Positions 8,991 through 16,554 are shown, numbered from the stretch's first letter. The stretch is DNA of 16,571 nt from Pseudomonadota bacterium (GCA_023386795.1 JAEWJB010000114.1:1-16571); one strand, 5' to 3'. Translations and numbers: made by a program. Notes: generated by a model from the letters alone, not told the origin.

Positions 8991-10193
8991 TCAACCCGCG
9001 GCACCAAACAACTTCGCCAGCTGCGCCACGGCCTGCTCGGACAGCGCCCGGTCCGGCGTGATGTCCGCGTTGTCGTAGTCGTCATCGCGCTGCGCCTGCA
9101 CCAGGATGCCGTCGCGCCGCGGGATCACGTTGAGGTTGTGCCCGCGCCAGAAAAGCGAGTAGTCCACTTCCGGCTGCGGAATCAGCCGCGCGGTCTGCCC
9201 GCGGACCGGGATGATGCTGTCATCGCCCAGCAGGGCCCGTGCCCCGTAGCCGGTGGCATTGAACACCACCTTCTCGCGCAAATCGGCGAACTGCCGCGGG
9301 CTTTCGAATTCGCGCGTGTGCACGGTGCCGCCGTTGGCGAGGAAGTCGTCCATCAGCAGCCGCGAATAGGCCGTGATGTTGAACGTCATCTGCGTATAGC
9401 GCCGCGCATGGGCCACCGGGAACGGATGCTCGCCCGGCGCCAGCAAGCGTCCCCCCGCATGCAGGTCGCCGAGCAGGCGGCGTTCGAGGTCGGGATATTC
9501 GGGTTCGCGGCCTTCGCTGTCCGGCCCGGCGGGCTGGTCGAAGGGCACGTCGGAGAGGAAGTAGCCATCGCGCCATTCCACCGGCTCGCCCGGCAGCCCG
9601 AGCAGGGTCTGGAAGCGGCGGAAGGAGGTGCGCGCCATCGCCTCCCAGCGTTGTTCGAACTCCGGCGTGCTGTGCGCCTGGGCGACCACGCGCGAGTCGG
9701 GCGACCACACGCCCGTGGCATAGAACGAGCGCACGTCCGGCAGGCGGTCCTTGGCATAGATGCGCACCCGCAGGCCGGCGCGCTGGGCAACCAGCGCGGT
9801 GGTCAGGCCGATCGCCCCACAGCCGATCACCGCCACCTCCTCGCCGGGCGCCGCCTGCGCCAGGCGCACCGCCAGTTCGGCCGAACCCCACGACAGCGAC
9901 CAGCCGCTGCCGCCGTGCCCATAGTTGTGCACGACGGTCTTGCGGCCGATGCGCTCGGCCTCTATCCGCGGTCCCTGCAGGCGGAACGGCCGCGTGCACA
10001 CGCTCAGGGCGACGATGCGGTCGGCGCTGGCGCGGATCGGCGCCAGTGCGCGGGGCGGGGCGAAGTGGTCGGCGATGGCATCCGCCGGTGCGGGCGGCAG
10101 GGCCGCGCCGCGTGGCGGGGTGGCGGCGAAGGCGCCGGTGGAGGCGAGCGCAACGGCCGCACCGGTGCCGCGCAGGAACTGGCGTCTTTGCAT
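8991..10193 (-). CDS. Tat-exported FAD-dependent oxidoreductase, D-amino-acid-oxidase family, circularly permuted order
   Basis: A 400-aa protein with a twin-arginine signal (RRQFLRG at 3-9, hydrophobic stretch, cut probably near AFA-ATP, 21-26). It carries the D-amino-acid-oxidase signature VVHNYGHGGSGWSLSWGSA at 87-105, the FAD Rossmann motif VIGCGAIGL at 122-130, FYATGVWSP at 157-165, FNATGYGARAL at 311-321, and PVRGQ at 329-333. In animal and yeast DAAO the Rossmann motif is N-terminal and the HNYGHGG signature is near the C-terminus; here the order is reversed. R68 in TRPFR aligns with the substrate-carboxylate arginine of DAAO, but the two substrate-pocket tyrosines seem replaced (G351, N355 before VIP). 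Expected reaction is oxidative deamination by O2 giving an imino acid and H2O2, in the periplasm; substrate unknown. Start 10193 is preferred over 10199 because AAGGA then sits five bases upstream. A TATGCT -10-like box lies at 10225-10220. Confidence 0.9.
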   Translation of the reverse strand: MQRRQFLRGTGAAVALASTGAFAATPPRGAALPPAPADAIADHFAPPRALAPIRASADRIVALSVCTRPFRLQGPRIEAERIGRKTVVHNYGHGGSGWSLSWGSAELAVRLAQAAPGEEVAVIGCGAIGLTTALVAQRAGLRVRIYAKDRLPDVRSFYATGVWSPDSRVVAQAHSTPEFEQRWEAMARTSFRRFQTLLGLPGEPVEWRDGYFLSDVPFDQPAGPDSEGREPEYPDLERRLLGDLHAGGRLLAPGEHPFPVAHARRYTQMTFNITAYSRLLMDDFLANGGTVHTREFESPRQFADLREKVVFNATGYGARALLGDDSIIPVRGQTARLIPQPEVDYSLFWRGHNLNVIPRRDGILVQAQRDDDYDNADITPDRALSEQAVAQLAKLFGAAG

Positions 10194-10219
10194 GGGCATC
10201 CTTTCTCGAGCGTGGCCGG

Positions 10220-10225
10220 AGCATA
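10220..10225 (-). promoter_or_regulatory. Possible -10 box for the Tat flavoprotein gene
   Basis: TATGCT on the minus strand, about 27 bases upstream of the ATG, in the context CTATGCTCCGGCC. No convincing -35 is seen. A near-identical context occurs at 10359-10370 on the other strand, before the divergent kinase gene. Confidence 0.3.
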
Positions 10226-10359
10226 GCCCGCGGGCAGTCCGATAGCGCGGTCGCGAGGCGGGATTGGGACGCCTGCCCGAATTCGCGGCGCCGATCCGGC
10301 CTTTCGTCGCCATGCCTGGCGCCTCGTCGCGGCCCATCCCCAAGCCTGCCGGCGCGGTC

Positions 10360-10365
10360 TATGCT
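10360..10365 (+). promoter_or_regulatory. Possible -10 box for the LytS-type kinase operon
   Basis: TATGCT in the context CTATGCTCGGCC, with its first base 36 bases before the GTG start at 10396. No good -35 is visible. The resemblance to the box before the divergent flavoprotein gene supports a real element, but this is by-eye evidence only. Confidence 0.3.
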
Positions 10366-10395
10366 CGGCCCCACTGAAAACCTCGAGTCCGTCCC

Positions 10396-11754
10396 GTGTC
10401 CGCCAGCCTGTTCCTGATCGCGCGCCTGTTGTTCATCTGGATGATCGTGCTGATCGTCGTCGCCAACATCTGGGGCGAACTGTTCGGCCACACGGGCACG
10501 CTCTATACGTTGATCAGCTTCGCCACGCTGGCGATCGTGATGACCAGCGTCGTCACCCACCTGCGCCGGGTCAAGCTGATTACCGGCCGCCTCGACCATG
10601 ACACGCTCAGCAGCCGCCAGCGCCGGCAGATCGAGGTGCCGCTGGATGGCAAGGCCGCCTTCTCGGTGGTGGAGAGCGCGATCCGCCAGCTGCCGCGCGT
10701 GGAAGACATCGAGAGCTCGCCCGGTACCTTGCAGATCCGCGCCAAGGTGCGCCGCATCGACGCGCGGGACGACGACCAGGTGTCGCGCTGGAACGTGTTC
10801 GCGCGCTTCGCCATCAAGCGCAATCAGGTCCTGGCCACGCTGACCCCGGGCACCGGCGTGAGCAGCGTCACCCTGCTGTGCGAGCCCGATGCCGGCGCCT
10901 GGGTGGACCTGCTGGTGGTGGACGAAGGCAGCAACTATGAAAACGCCGAGGCGGTGACCCGCTCGATCACCAACCGGGTGTCCGACCAGCGCCGCGACGA
11001 GCAGGCTGCGGCGGTGCAGTCCGAAACCGAAAAGGAGCTGGCGGTGGCGCGCCTGAACCTGCTGCATGCGCAGGTCGAGCCGCACTTCCTCTACAACACG
11101 CTGGCCAGCGCGCAGGTGCTCACCCGCACCGATCCGCCACGCGCCGACCAGATGATCGGGCACTTGATCCAGTACCTGCGCCGCTCGCTGCCCAGCGCCG
11201 ACGATGCGATGTCCACCCTGGGCGAGGAACTGGAGCGCACCCAGGCCTACCTGGAGATCCTGCGCATTCGCATGGGCGCGCGGCTGGCGATGCAGGTGGA
11301 GGTGCCGTTCGAGCTGCGCCGCCTGCAGTTGCCCTCGATGATGCTGCAAACGCTGGTGGAGAACGCCATCAAGCACGGGCTGGAGCCCAAGCCCGGCGGC
11401 GGCACCATCTGGATACTGGCGCGCACCTTCGAAGACCATGCCACCCTCACCGTGGCCGACGACGGCCAAGGCTTCAATGAACACAGCCGCGGCACCGGCG
11501 TGGGCCTGCGCAACTTGCGCGAGCGGCTGCGCCTGACGTACGGCGGCGCGGCCTCCTTCGCGATCGTCTCCAACTTCCCCACCGGAGTGGCGGCCACCCT
11601 CAGCGTGCCGCTGTGCTATGCACCCGCGCGCACGCCGCCCCCGTGGGTGTCGCCGGAAACGCCGGCGCCTGCGACCACGCCGGCCGCGACGGATGCTGGC
11701 GGCACGCCGCCGCCCCTGGCGGACAGCGCATCCCCGACGGGAGGTGCGGCATGA
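10396..11754 (+). CDS. LytS/AlgZ-type sensor histidine kinase (His_kinase family)
   Basis: A 452-aa membrane kinase from a GTG start. Two hydrophobic segments (about 5-26 and 36-54) form a membrane hairpin. Residues 78-195 form a cytoplasmic domain of alternating strands that I cannot assign; a short helix (196-222) leads to the kinase core. The core has LHAQVEPHFLYNTLASAQ with phospho-acceptor H230, N-box LVENAIKHG (N323), G1 DDGQGF (355-360) and G2 GTGVGLRNLRERL (367 on). This is the LytS/AlgZ/YehU class that pairs with LytTR regulators, and the next gene is one. The C-terminal 45 residues are Pro/Thr/Ala-rich and look disordered. The stop overlaps the regulator's ATG by 4 bases. No strong SD precedes the GTG; an in-frame ATG at 10441 would cut into the first membrane segment, so GTG is preferred. 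The signal is unknown. Confidence 0.92.
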   Translation: MSASLFLIARLLFIWMIVLIVVANIWGELFGHTGTLYTLISFATLAIVMTSVVTHLRRVKLITGRLDHDTLSSRQRRQIEVPLDGKAAFSVVESAIRQLPRVEDIESSPGTLQIRAKVRRIDARDDDQVSRWNVFARFAIKRNQVLATLTPGTGVSSVTLLCEPDAGAWVDLLVVDEGSNYENAEAVTRSITNRVSDQRRDEQAAAVQSETEKELAVARLNLLHAQVEPHFLYNTLASAQVLTRTDPPRADQMIGHLIQYLRRSLPSADDAMSTLGEELERTQAYLEILRIRMGARLAMQVEVPFELRRLQLPSMMLQTLVENAIKHGLEPKPGGGTIWILARTFEDHATLTVADDGQGFNEHSRGTGVGLRNLRERLRLTYGGAASFAIVSNFPTGVAATLSVPLCYAPARTPPPWVSPETPAPATTPAATDAGGTPPPLADSASPTGGAA

Positions 11755-12533
11755 ACCTGCACGCGATCCGCGCGGTGGTAGCCGAGGACGAGGCGCTGTT
11801 GCGGCAGTCGTTGCTGGGCCTGCTGGCGGAGGTGTGGCCGACGCTGGAAGTCGTGGCCGAATGCGAGGACGGTGCCAGCGCGCTGGAAAGCATCGCCGAG
11901 CTGCAGCCGGACGTGGTGTTCCTGGACATCCGCATGCCCGGCCTGACCGGCATCGAGGTGGCGCGCGCGATGGCCGAAGCCAGCCCGCGTTCGCAGGTGG
12001 TGTTCGTCACCGCCTACGACCAGTACGCCATCGACGCCTTCGAGCAGGGTGCCATCGATTACCTGCTCAAGCCGATCTCGCGCGAGCGCCTGGCCGCGAC
12101 CGTGCAGCGCGTGCAATCGCGGCTGGCCGCGGGGCAACCGGACAGCGACGTACTCGACGCCCTGCTGGCGCGCCTGTCCGCCCGCCCGGGCCAGCCGAGC
12201 GAGCGCCCGCCGATGGCCTGGATCACCGCCAGCAGCGGACGCGAGACGCGGCTGATCCAGCTCGATGAGGTCGCCTACTTCCAGGCCGACCATAAGTACA
12301 CCGTGGTGATGACCGCCGAAGGCGAGTCGGTGCTGCGTACCTCGCTGCGCGAACTGCTCGACGTGCTCGACCCGCACGCGTTCAAGCAGATCCACCGCTC
12401 CACCATCGTCAACATGAAGGCCGTGGCCTCGGTGATCCGCGACGACACCGGCAAGGGCAAGCTGCGGCTGAAGAACCGCCCGGAAACACTTACCGTCAGC
12501 CAGCCGTTCATGACCCTGTTCCGTGGCATGTAG
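11751..12533 (+). CDS. LytTR-family DNA-binding response regulator
   Basis: A 260-aa regulator. The receiver (about 6-122) has E12/D13 in VVAEDEA, phospho-acceptor D59 in VFLDIRMPG, T87 in VFVTAYD and K107 in LLKPIS. A linker (125-152) precedes a LytTR DNA-binding domain (about 156-258) with the typical pattern LIQLDEVAYFQADHKYTVV, LRELLDVLDPHAFKQIHRS and IVNMKAVASV. The family binds paired short direct repeats upstream of targets. GAGGT five bases before ATG 11751 is a good SD, and the start overlaps the kinase stop by 4 bases. Kinase and regulator thus form a cotranscribed two-component system of the AlgZ/AlgR or LytS/LytR kind; I do not assign either name. Candidate targets are the divergent flavoprotein, the downstream lipoprotein, or distant genes. 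Confidence 0.95.
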   Translation: MNLHAIRAVVAEDEALLRQSLLGLLAEVWPTLEVVAECEDGASALESIAELQPDVVFLDIRMPGLTGIEVARAMAEASPRSQVVFVTAYDQYAIDAFEQGAIDYLLKPISRERLAATVQRVQSRLAAGQPDSDVLDALLARLSARPGQPSERPPMAWITASSGRETRLIQLDEVAYFQADHKYTVVMTAEGESVLRTSLRELLDVLDPHAFKQIHRSTIVNMKAVASVIRDDTGKGKLRLKNRPETLTVSQPFMTLFRGM

Positions 12534-12558
12534 CCGCGAGCGGGTCGGAGGAAACATC

Positions 12559-12915
12559 ATGCGCCACATCGCCACGATCATCCTTTGCCTGGTGGCCTTG
12601 ACCGCTTGCCAGGGACGCGCCGGGACCACCTCGATCACCCGCGCCACGACCGATGGCCACGACACCCTTTTCAGCCGGACCGAAAGCCGCAACGGCGTAA
12701 CGGACTTCCACTGCCTGGCCAGCACCACCGGGCACTGCCATTACCTGGTGTTCGCGGAGCAGTGCCAGGCAGGGCAGACGGGCGCCTGCCCGCGCCGGAC
12801 CCTGCAGCGGCTGGACCTGCAGCCCGGGCAGCGGCGGCAGGTCAAGGGCCTGCCGCAGGGATTCGGCATGTGTGTGGATGGCAAGGTTCCGGCCGAGGAC
12901 TGCGCGCGCGGCTGA
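12559..12915 (+). CDS. Small cysteine-rich putative lipoprotein
   Basis: A 118-aa protein with a type II signal peptide: MRH, a hydrophobic run, and the lipobox LTAC with C17 as lipidation site. The mature part has six cysteines (52, 60, 69, 77, 105, 115), which would allow three disulfides in the periplasm. It starts with a polar Thr/Ser-rich stretch and has a basic region near 79-97. I recognise no domain. GGAGGA at 12546-12551 is a strong SD and fixes the start at 12559 rather than the in-frame ATG at 12523, which lies inside the preceding gene. It begins 25 bases after the LytTR regulator on the same strand and may be cotranscribed. Residue 18 is Gln, not Asp, which favours outer-membrane sorting. 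Confidence 0.87.
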   Translation: MRHIATIILCLVALTACQGRAGTTSITRATTDGHDTLFSRTESRNGVTDFHCLASTTGHCHYLVFAEQCQAGQTGACPRRTLQRLDLQPGQRRQVKGLPQGFGMCVDGKVPAEDCARG

Positions 12916-13030
12916 AGCGGTTCATCCGTTGCACCGGCATGGTGCGGGGCGTTCTTTCCGCGCTGCGCTATGACTCGGGCCCCCCGCATCTGCGATCATG
13001 CGCGATTCTTTGCCGTCCCGCCGATCGCCC

Positions 13031-14641
13031 ATGACCGTTCCGCACCCTCCCACCGCGCTCCGCCGCGAAGTCGGGCCCTTCGCCCTCATGCTCACCGGCC
13101 TGGGCTCGATCATCGGCTCCGGCTGGCTGTTCGGCGCCTGGCGCGCGGCCGGCCTGGCCGGCCCTGGCGCGGTCTGGGCCTGGGTGCTCGGCGCGGCCAT
13201 CATCACCACCATTGCGCTGGCCTATGCCGAGCTGGGCGCGATGTTTCCCGAATCGGGTGGCATGGTGCGCTACAGCCACTATTCGCACGGCTCGCTGGTC
13301 GGCTTCATCGCCGGCTGGGCGAACTGGATCGCCATCGTCTCGGTGATCCCGGTCGAGGCCGAGGCGTCGGTGCAGTACATGGCCTCCTGGCCGTGGCAGT
13401 GGGCGCAGAACCTCTATGTCTCCCAGCCCGGCGGTGCCGGTGAGCTGACCGTGCCCGGCCTGTTGATCGCCGCGGTGCTGGTGCTGGTGTATTTCCTGTT
13501 GAACTTCTGGAGCGTGAAGCTGTTCGCGCGCTCCAACACCGCCATCACCGTGTTCAAGCTGGTCGTGCCGGCGGCGACCGGCCTGGCGCTGATCGCCAGT
13601 GGCTTCCACGGCGAGAACTTCTCGGTGGGCGTGCATGGCGACACACATGTCATCGATTTCGCCGCCGTGCTCACCGCGGTGGCCACCGCCGGTATCGTCT
13701 TCAGCTTCAACGGCTTCCAGAGCCCGGTGAACCTGGCCGGCGAGGCACGCAACCCGGGCCGCAGCATCCCGTTCGCGGTGCTGGGCTCCATCGCGCTGGC
13801 CACGGTGGTGTACGTGATCCTGCAGGTCGCCTACATCGGTGCGGTGCCGCCGGACCTGCTGGCCCAGGCAGGCTGGCACGGCATCGACTTCCGCTCGCCG
13901 TTCGCCGAGCTGGCCATCATCGTCAACCTGCATTGGCTGGCGATCCTGCTGTACGTGGACGCCTTCATCAGCCCCTCGGGCACCGGCATCACCTACACCG
14001 CCACCACCGCGCGCATGATCTACGGCATGGAGAAGAACGGCACGATGCCGAAGATCCTCGGCCAGGTGCACGCGCACTGGGGCGTGCCGCGCCCGGCGAT
14101 GATCTTCAACCTCGCCGTGTCCTACCTGTTCCTGTTCTTCTTCCGCGGCTGGGGCACGCTGGCGGCGGTGATCTCGGTGGCGACGATCATTTCCTACCTC
14201 ACCGGCCCGGTCAGCGTGATGTCGCTGCGCCGTACCGCCCCGGAATTCCACCGCCCGCTGCGCGTGTTCGCGCTGCCGGTGATGGCGGCGGTGGCCTTCG
14301 TGATGGCGACCGAACTGCTGTACTGGGCGCGCTGGCCGCTCACCGGCGAGATCATCCTGCTGATGGCCGTGGCGCTGCCGGTGTATGCCTACTATCAGGC
14401 CAAGGCGCGCTGGAACGACTTCGGCCGGCAGCTCAAGGGCGCGTGGTGGATGATCGTCTACCTGCCCGTGGTGGCGCTGCTCTCGTGGGCGGGCAGCACG
14501 ACCTTCGGCGGCCATGGCTACCTGCCGTATGGCATCGACCTGGCCGTGGTGGCCGTGGTCGGCCTGGGGTTCTACGTATGGGGCGTGCGCAGTGGGTGGC
14601 GCACGCCGGCGGTGGAGCAGGCGGCCGTCGCGGCGCATTGA
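13031..14641 (+). CDS. APC-family amino-acid permease, aspartate:proton-symporter-like
   Basis: A 536-aa inner-membrane transporter with about 12 hydrophobic segments. The first helix has the APC hallmark GLGSIIGSGWLFG (23-35). Other family features are AELGAMFPESGGMVRYSHY (66-84), a central FNGFQSPVNLAGEARNPGRS, and a cytoplasmic loop with TATTARMIYGMEKNGTMP. These match the AA_permease_2 group that includes Bacillus YveA-type aspartate:proton symporters; the substrate cannot be read from sequence. The start is uncertain: ATG 13031 (MTVPHPPTAL) lacks an SD, and ATG 12998 would add 11 residues. A TATGAC -10-like box at 12969-12974 lies 29 bases before 12998 and 62 before 13031. The gene is followed by a strong terminator, so it ends its transcription unit. 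No direct link to the upstream regulator is shown. Confidence 0.92.
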   Translation: MTVPHPPTALRREVGPFALMLTGLGSIIGSGWLFGAWRAAGLAGPGAVWAWVLGAAIITTIALAYAELGAMFPESGGMVRYSHYSHGSLVGFIAGWANWIAIVSVIPVEAEASVQYMASWPWQWAQNLYVSQPGGAGELTVPGLLIAAVLVLVYFLLNFWSVKLFARSNTAITVFKLVVPAATGLALIASGFHGENFSVGVHGDTHVIDFAAVLTAVATAGIVFSFNGFQSPVNLAGEARNPGRSIPFAVLGSIALATVVYVILQVAYIGAVPPDLLAQAGWHGIDFRSPFAELAIIVNLHWLAILLYVDAFISPSGTGITYTATTARMIYGMEKNGTMPKILGQVHAHWGVPRPAMIFNLAVSYLFLFFFRGWGTLAAVISVATIISYLTGPVSVMSLRRTAPEFHRPLRVFALPVMAAVAFVMATELLYWARWPLTGEIILLMAVALPVYAYYQAKARWNDFGRQLKGAWWMIVYLPVVALLSWAGSTTFGGHGYLPYGIDLAVVAVVGLGFYVWGVRSGWRTPAVEQAAVAAH

Positions 14642-14666
14642 GCGGCCGCCAGATCGAGCGCTGAAA

Positions 14667-14696
14667 GCAGGACGGGGGCGAAAGCCCCCGTCCTGC
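14667..14696. terminator. Perfect 13-bp intrinsic terminator with GAAA loop
   Basis: GCAGGACGGGGGC (14667-14679) pairs perfectly with 14684-14696 around the tetraloop GAAA. On the plus strand GTTT follows; on the minus strand TTTCAG follows the stem. It sits between the convergent permease and membrane-protein genes and probably terminates both. Confidence 0.9.
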
Positions 14697-14713
14697 GTTT
14701 GGGTTCATCGATT

Positions 14714-14733
14714 GCGGCTGAAGCCGCTCCTGC
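14714..14733 (-). repeat. Single copy of the GxAGGAGCGGCTTCAGCCGC intergenic repeat
   Basis: On the minus strand this reads GCAGGAGCGGCTTCAGCCGC, one base different from the right arm at 8959-8978. It contains its own 6-bp inverted repeat, GCGGCT/AGCCGC. It lies downstream of the permease terminator, in a convergent intergenic region. Confidence 0.85.
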
Positions 14734-14759
14734 AAGCAGGCGACGGCAGGCGATGCCGG

Positions 14760-15359
14760 TCAGCCATTGACGACGAGCTTGGGCGCGCCGTCGTAGCGGT
14801 CCAGCTCGCGGACGAGTTCCGAGTACTGCCTCAGGTGGCCCATCTCGCGCATGATCACGATGTCCTCGTGGCGCATCTCGCGGTGGTTGGTCACCTCCTG
14901 CTTGTAACGCAGCACCTCCGGGTAGCGACGGGCCATTTCCAGCGCGTCGGCCACGCATTCGACGGTATCCGCGTCCGGGGCGAGTCGTGCGCGGCTGTTG
15001 AAGGCGCGCAGCCAGCGTTCGAAGCCGGCGCTGTGGTCGAACAGGTCGGCGATGTACCACATCACGAACAGGATCGAGATCCACGAGGTGAACACGATGA
15101 CCACGCGGCTGAAGGTGACGTGGTAGTCGTGCTGCCACAACTGGTGCGCGATCACGCCCAGCAGGATCAGGGAGATCGCCTGCCAGCCGATGATCGAGGC
15201 GATCACCCACTGCTTCTTGGCGACGGTGAGCAGCTCGACTTCCTCGTCGATCTGCTTGTCGGTCTTGTCGCGCCAATGCGCGACCTGCACTTCGAACGGC
15301 TCGCGATGCAGCGCGTTGTCGTCCAGCAACAAACCCAAACCCTTGAACAATGCGATCAT
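14760..15359 (-). CDS. Two-helix membrane protein of unknown function
   Basis: A 199-aa protein. The N-terminal 45 residues are soluble and acidic (FEVQVAHWRDKTDKQIDEEVELL). Two hydrophobic segments follow (about 50-72 and 84-106), separated by a short polar loop (HQLWQHDYH). The C-terminal 90 residues are charged and helical, with VECVADALEMARRYPEVLRYKQEV and several Arg/Glu-rich stretches. No signal peptide, cysteine motif or known domain is recognised. The topology fits both termini in the cytoplasm. GGGAG six bases before the ATG supports the start at 15359. A good sigma-70-like promoter lies 66 bases upstream. The gene is alone on its strand, diverging from the DUF2236 gene and converging on the permease. 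It could be a regulator or chaperone of a membrane complex, but nothing specific can be claimed. Confidence 0.85.
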   Translation of the reverse strand: MIALFKGLGLLLDDNALHREPFEVQVAHWRDKTDKQIDEEVELLTVAKKQWVIASIIGWQAISLILLGVIAHQLWQHDYHVTFSRVVIVFTSWISILFVMWYIADLFDHSAGFERWLRAFNSRARLAPDADTVECVADALEMARRYPEVLRYKQEVTNHREMRHEDIVIMREMGHLRQYSELVRELDRYDGAPKLVVNG

Positions 15360-15424
15360 GACGAGCTCCCGAACGGTTGGCTGGTACGACGGCTTGCGGC
15401 ACTGGCGGATCTTCAGGCGCTTTA

Positions 15425-15452
15425 TTTCTAGCACTTCCACCGCGGTTGGCAA
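15425..15452 (-). promoter_or_regulatory. Sigma-70-like promoter for the two-helix membrane protein gene
   Basis: On the minus strand TTGCCA (15452-15447; 5 of 6 to consensus) is followed after 16 bases by TAGAAA (15430-15425; 4 of 6). The -10 is preceded by TGC, forming an extended -10. The -10 lies about 66 bases upstream of the ATG at 15359. Confidence 0.5.
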
Positions 15453-15587
15453 TGGGGTGCCGGGCCGTCGTCGCCTTGCTGCGAACGCACATGCCGGGTG
15501 AGGAGGGGGCAGGCACGCTACGGCGGGCGACGTTTCCAGTATCCAAAGCCGGGGTCGGCATGGCGTGAGCGCGTTACGATCACCGCC

Positions 15588-16505
15588 ATGCCCGCCGTGT
15601 TCAAAACGCTGTCCGCCCCTGTCACCGCGCAGATTCGCCGCTGGGTGCTGGGTGCCTTCCCACGCGGGGAGAGCGGTATCGAGTACGACCTGCCGGTGGG
15701 TGATCCGGGGTTGTTCGGCCCCGCCAGCGTGACCTGGCGCATCCATGCCGAGTTTCCCGGCATGCTGGCTGGCGGCCTGTGTGCATTGATGCTGCAGACC
15801 CTGCACCCGCGCGCGCTGGCGGCGGTGTACGACCATTCCCATTTCCGCGATGACCTGGTGGGGCGGTTGCGCCGCACCACGGCTTTCGTCGCCGGTACGA
15901 CCTATGCGCCCCGAGGCGAGGCGGACAAGCTCATCACCCGCGTGCGGGCCATCCATGCGCGCATCGGCGGCCACACCGCGGACGGCCTGCCTTACCGAGC
16001 CGACGATCCGGAACTGCTGACGTGGGTGCACGTTACCGAGGCCTATGGCTTCCTGGAAGGATGCCGGCGCTACGGGCGGGAGGTGCCGGTCAGCATCGCC
16101 GACCGCTACTACGATGAAGGGCGCCGCGTGGCCGAGGCGCTGGGCGCAGTGGGCGTGCCGGGCAGTGAGGCGGCGGTGGCGGCGTACTTCGCGCGCGTGC
16201 AGCCGCAACTGCGCGCGGATGCGCGCACCTGGGAGGTATTGGGCGTGCTGGGGCGCGCACGCCTGCCGGTGCCGGCGGCGGGGCTGTCGCGCGACGTGTT
16301 CCTGCGTGCCGGCGCGGCGTTGCTGCCCGACTGGGCATGCGCGCAGCTGGGGCGCACGGCTTGGCAGCGGGCACGCGACCTCGCCGCCGCGCGGATGATG
16401 CGTGGCATGGCCCCGCTGTTTCGCGCGGCGTTGCCGGACGGGTTGGCGCCGAGAGCGTGCCGCCGGATGGGATTGGCGCCGGAGATATTGGGGCGCTGGC
16501 CGTGA
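15588..16505 (+). CDS. DUF2236 / MpaB-like putative haem-dependent oxygenase
   Basis: A 305-aa soluble protein. It matches the oxygenase MpaB / rubber-oxygenase (Lcp) catalytic-domain family by its ordered motifs: VTWRIHAEFPGMLAGGLCAL (48-67), LQTLHPRALAAVYDHS (69-84, H73), RRTTAFVAGTTY (95-106), a loop with VRAIHARIGG (119-128), YRADDPELLTWVHVTEAYGF (136-155, H148) and a C-terminal MGLAPEI. Characterised relatives bind haem b and cleave isoprenoid or other C=C bonds with O2, but most bacterial members have no known substrate. H148 or another conserved His is the likely haem ligand. No signal peptide is present. The start at 15588 lacks a good SD; TACGAT at 15575-15580 could be a -10 for a leaderless or near-leaderless message. 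The gene runs almost to the right edge and is followed by a truncated repeat copy. Confidence 0.88.
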   Translation: MPAVFKTLSAPVTAQIRRWVLGAFPRGESGIEYDLPVGDPGLFGPASVTWRIHAEFPGMLAGGLCALMLQTLHPRALAAVYDHSHFRDDLVGRLRRTTAFVAGTTYAPRGEADKLITRVRAIHARIGGHTADGLPYRADDPELLTWVHVTEAYGFLEGCRRYGREVPVSIADRYYDEGRRVAEALGAVGVPGSEAAVAAYFARVQPQLRADARTWEVLGVLGRARLPVPAAGLSRDVFLRAGAALLPDWACAQLGRTAWQRARDLAAARMMRGMAPLFRAALPDGLAPRACRRMGLAPEILGRWP

Positions 16506-16554
16506 CGTGTTCCGGCAATGCGCTTCAATCTCCTTGAATGCCTTTAATGCCCTT

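Noticed and set aside
9220..11484. A 754-codon minus-strand frame across the flavoprotein and kinase genes
   Set aside because: Its translation has no recognisable domain, while the overlapping frames encode a clear oxidase and a clear histidine kinase.
10396..12533. Naming the pair algZ/algR
   Set aside because: Domain classes agree, but sequence alone does not show orthology and no alginate or pilus gene is nearby.
12968..14638. A 556-codon minus-strand frame antisense to the permease
   Set aside because: It is His/Arg-rich with no family pattern; the plus strand encodes an unmistakable APC permease.
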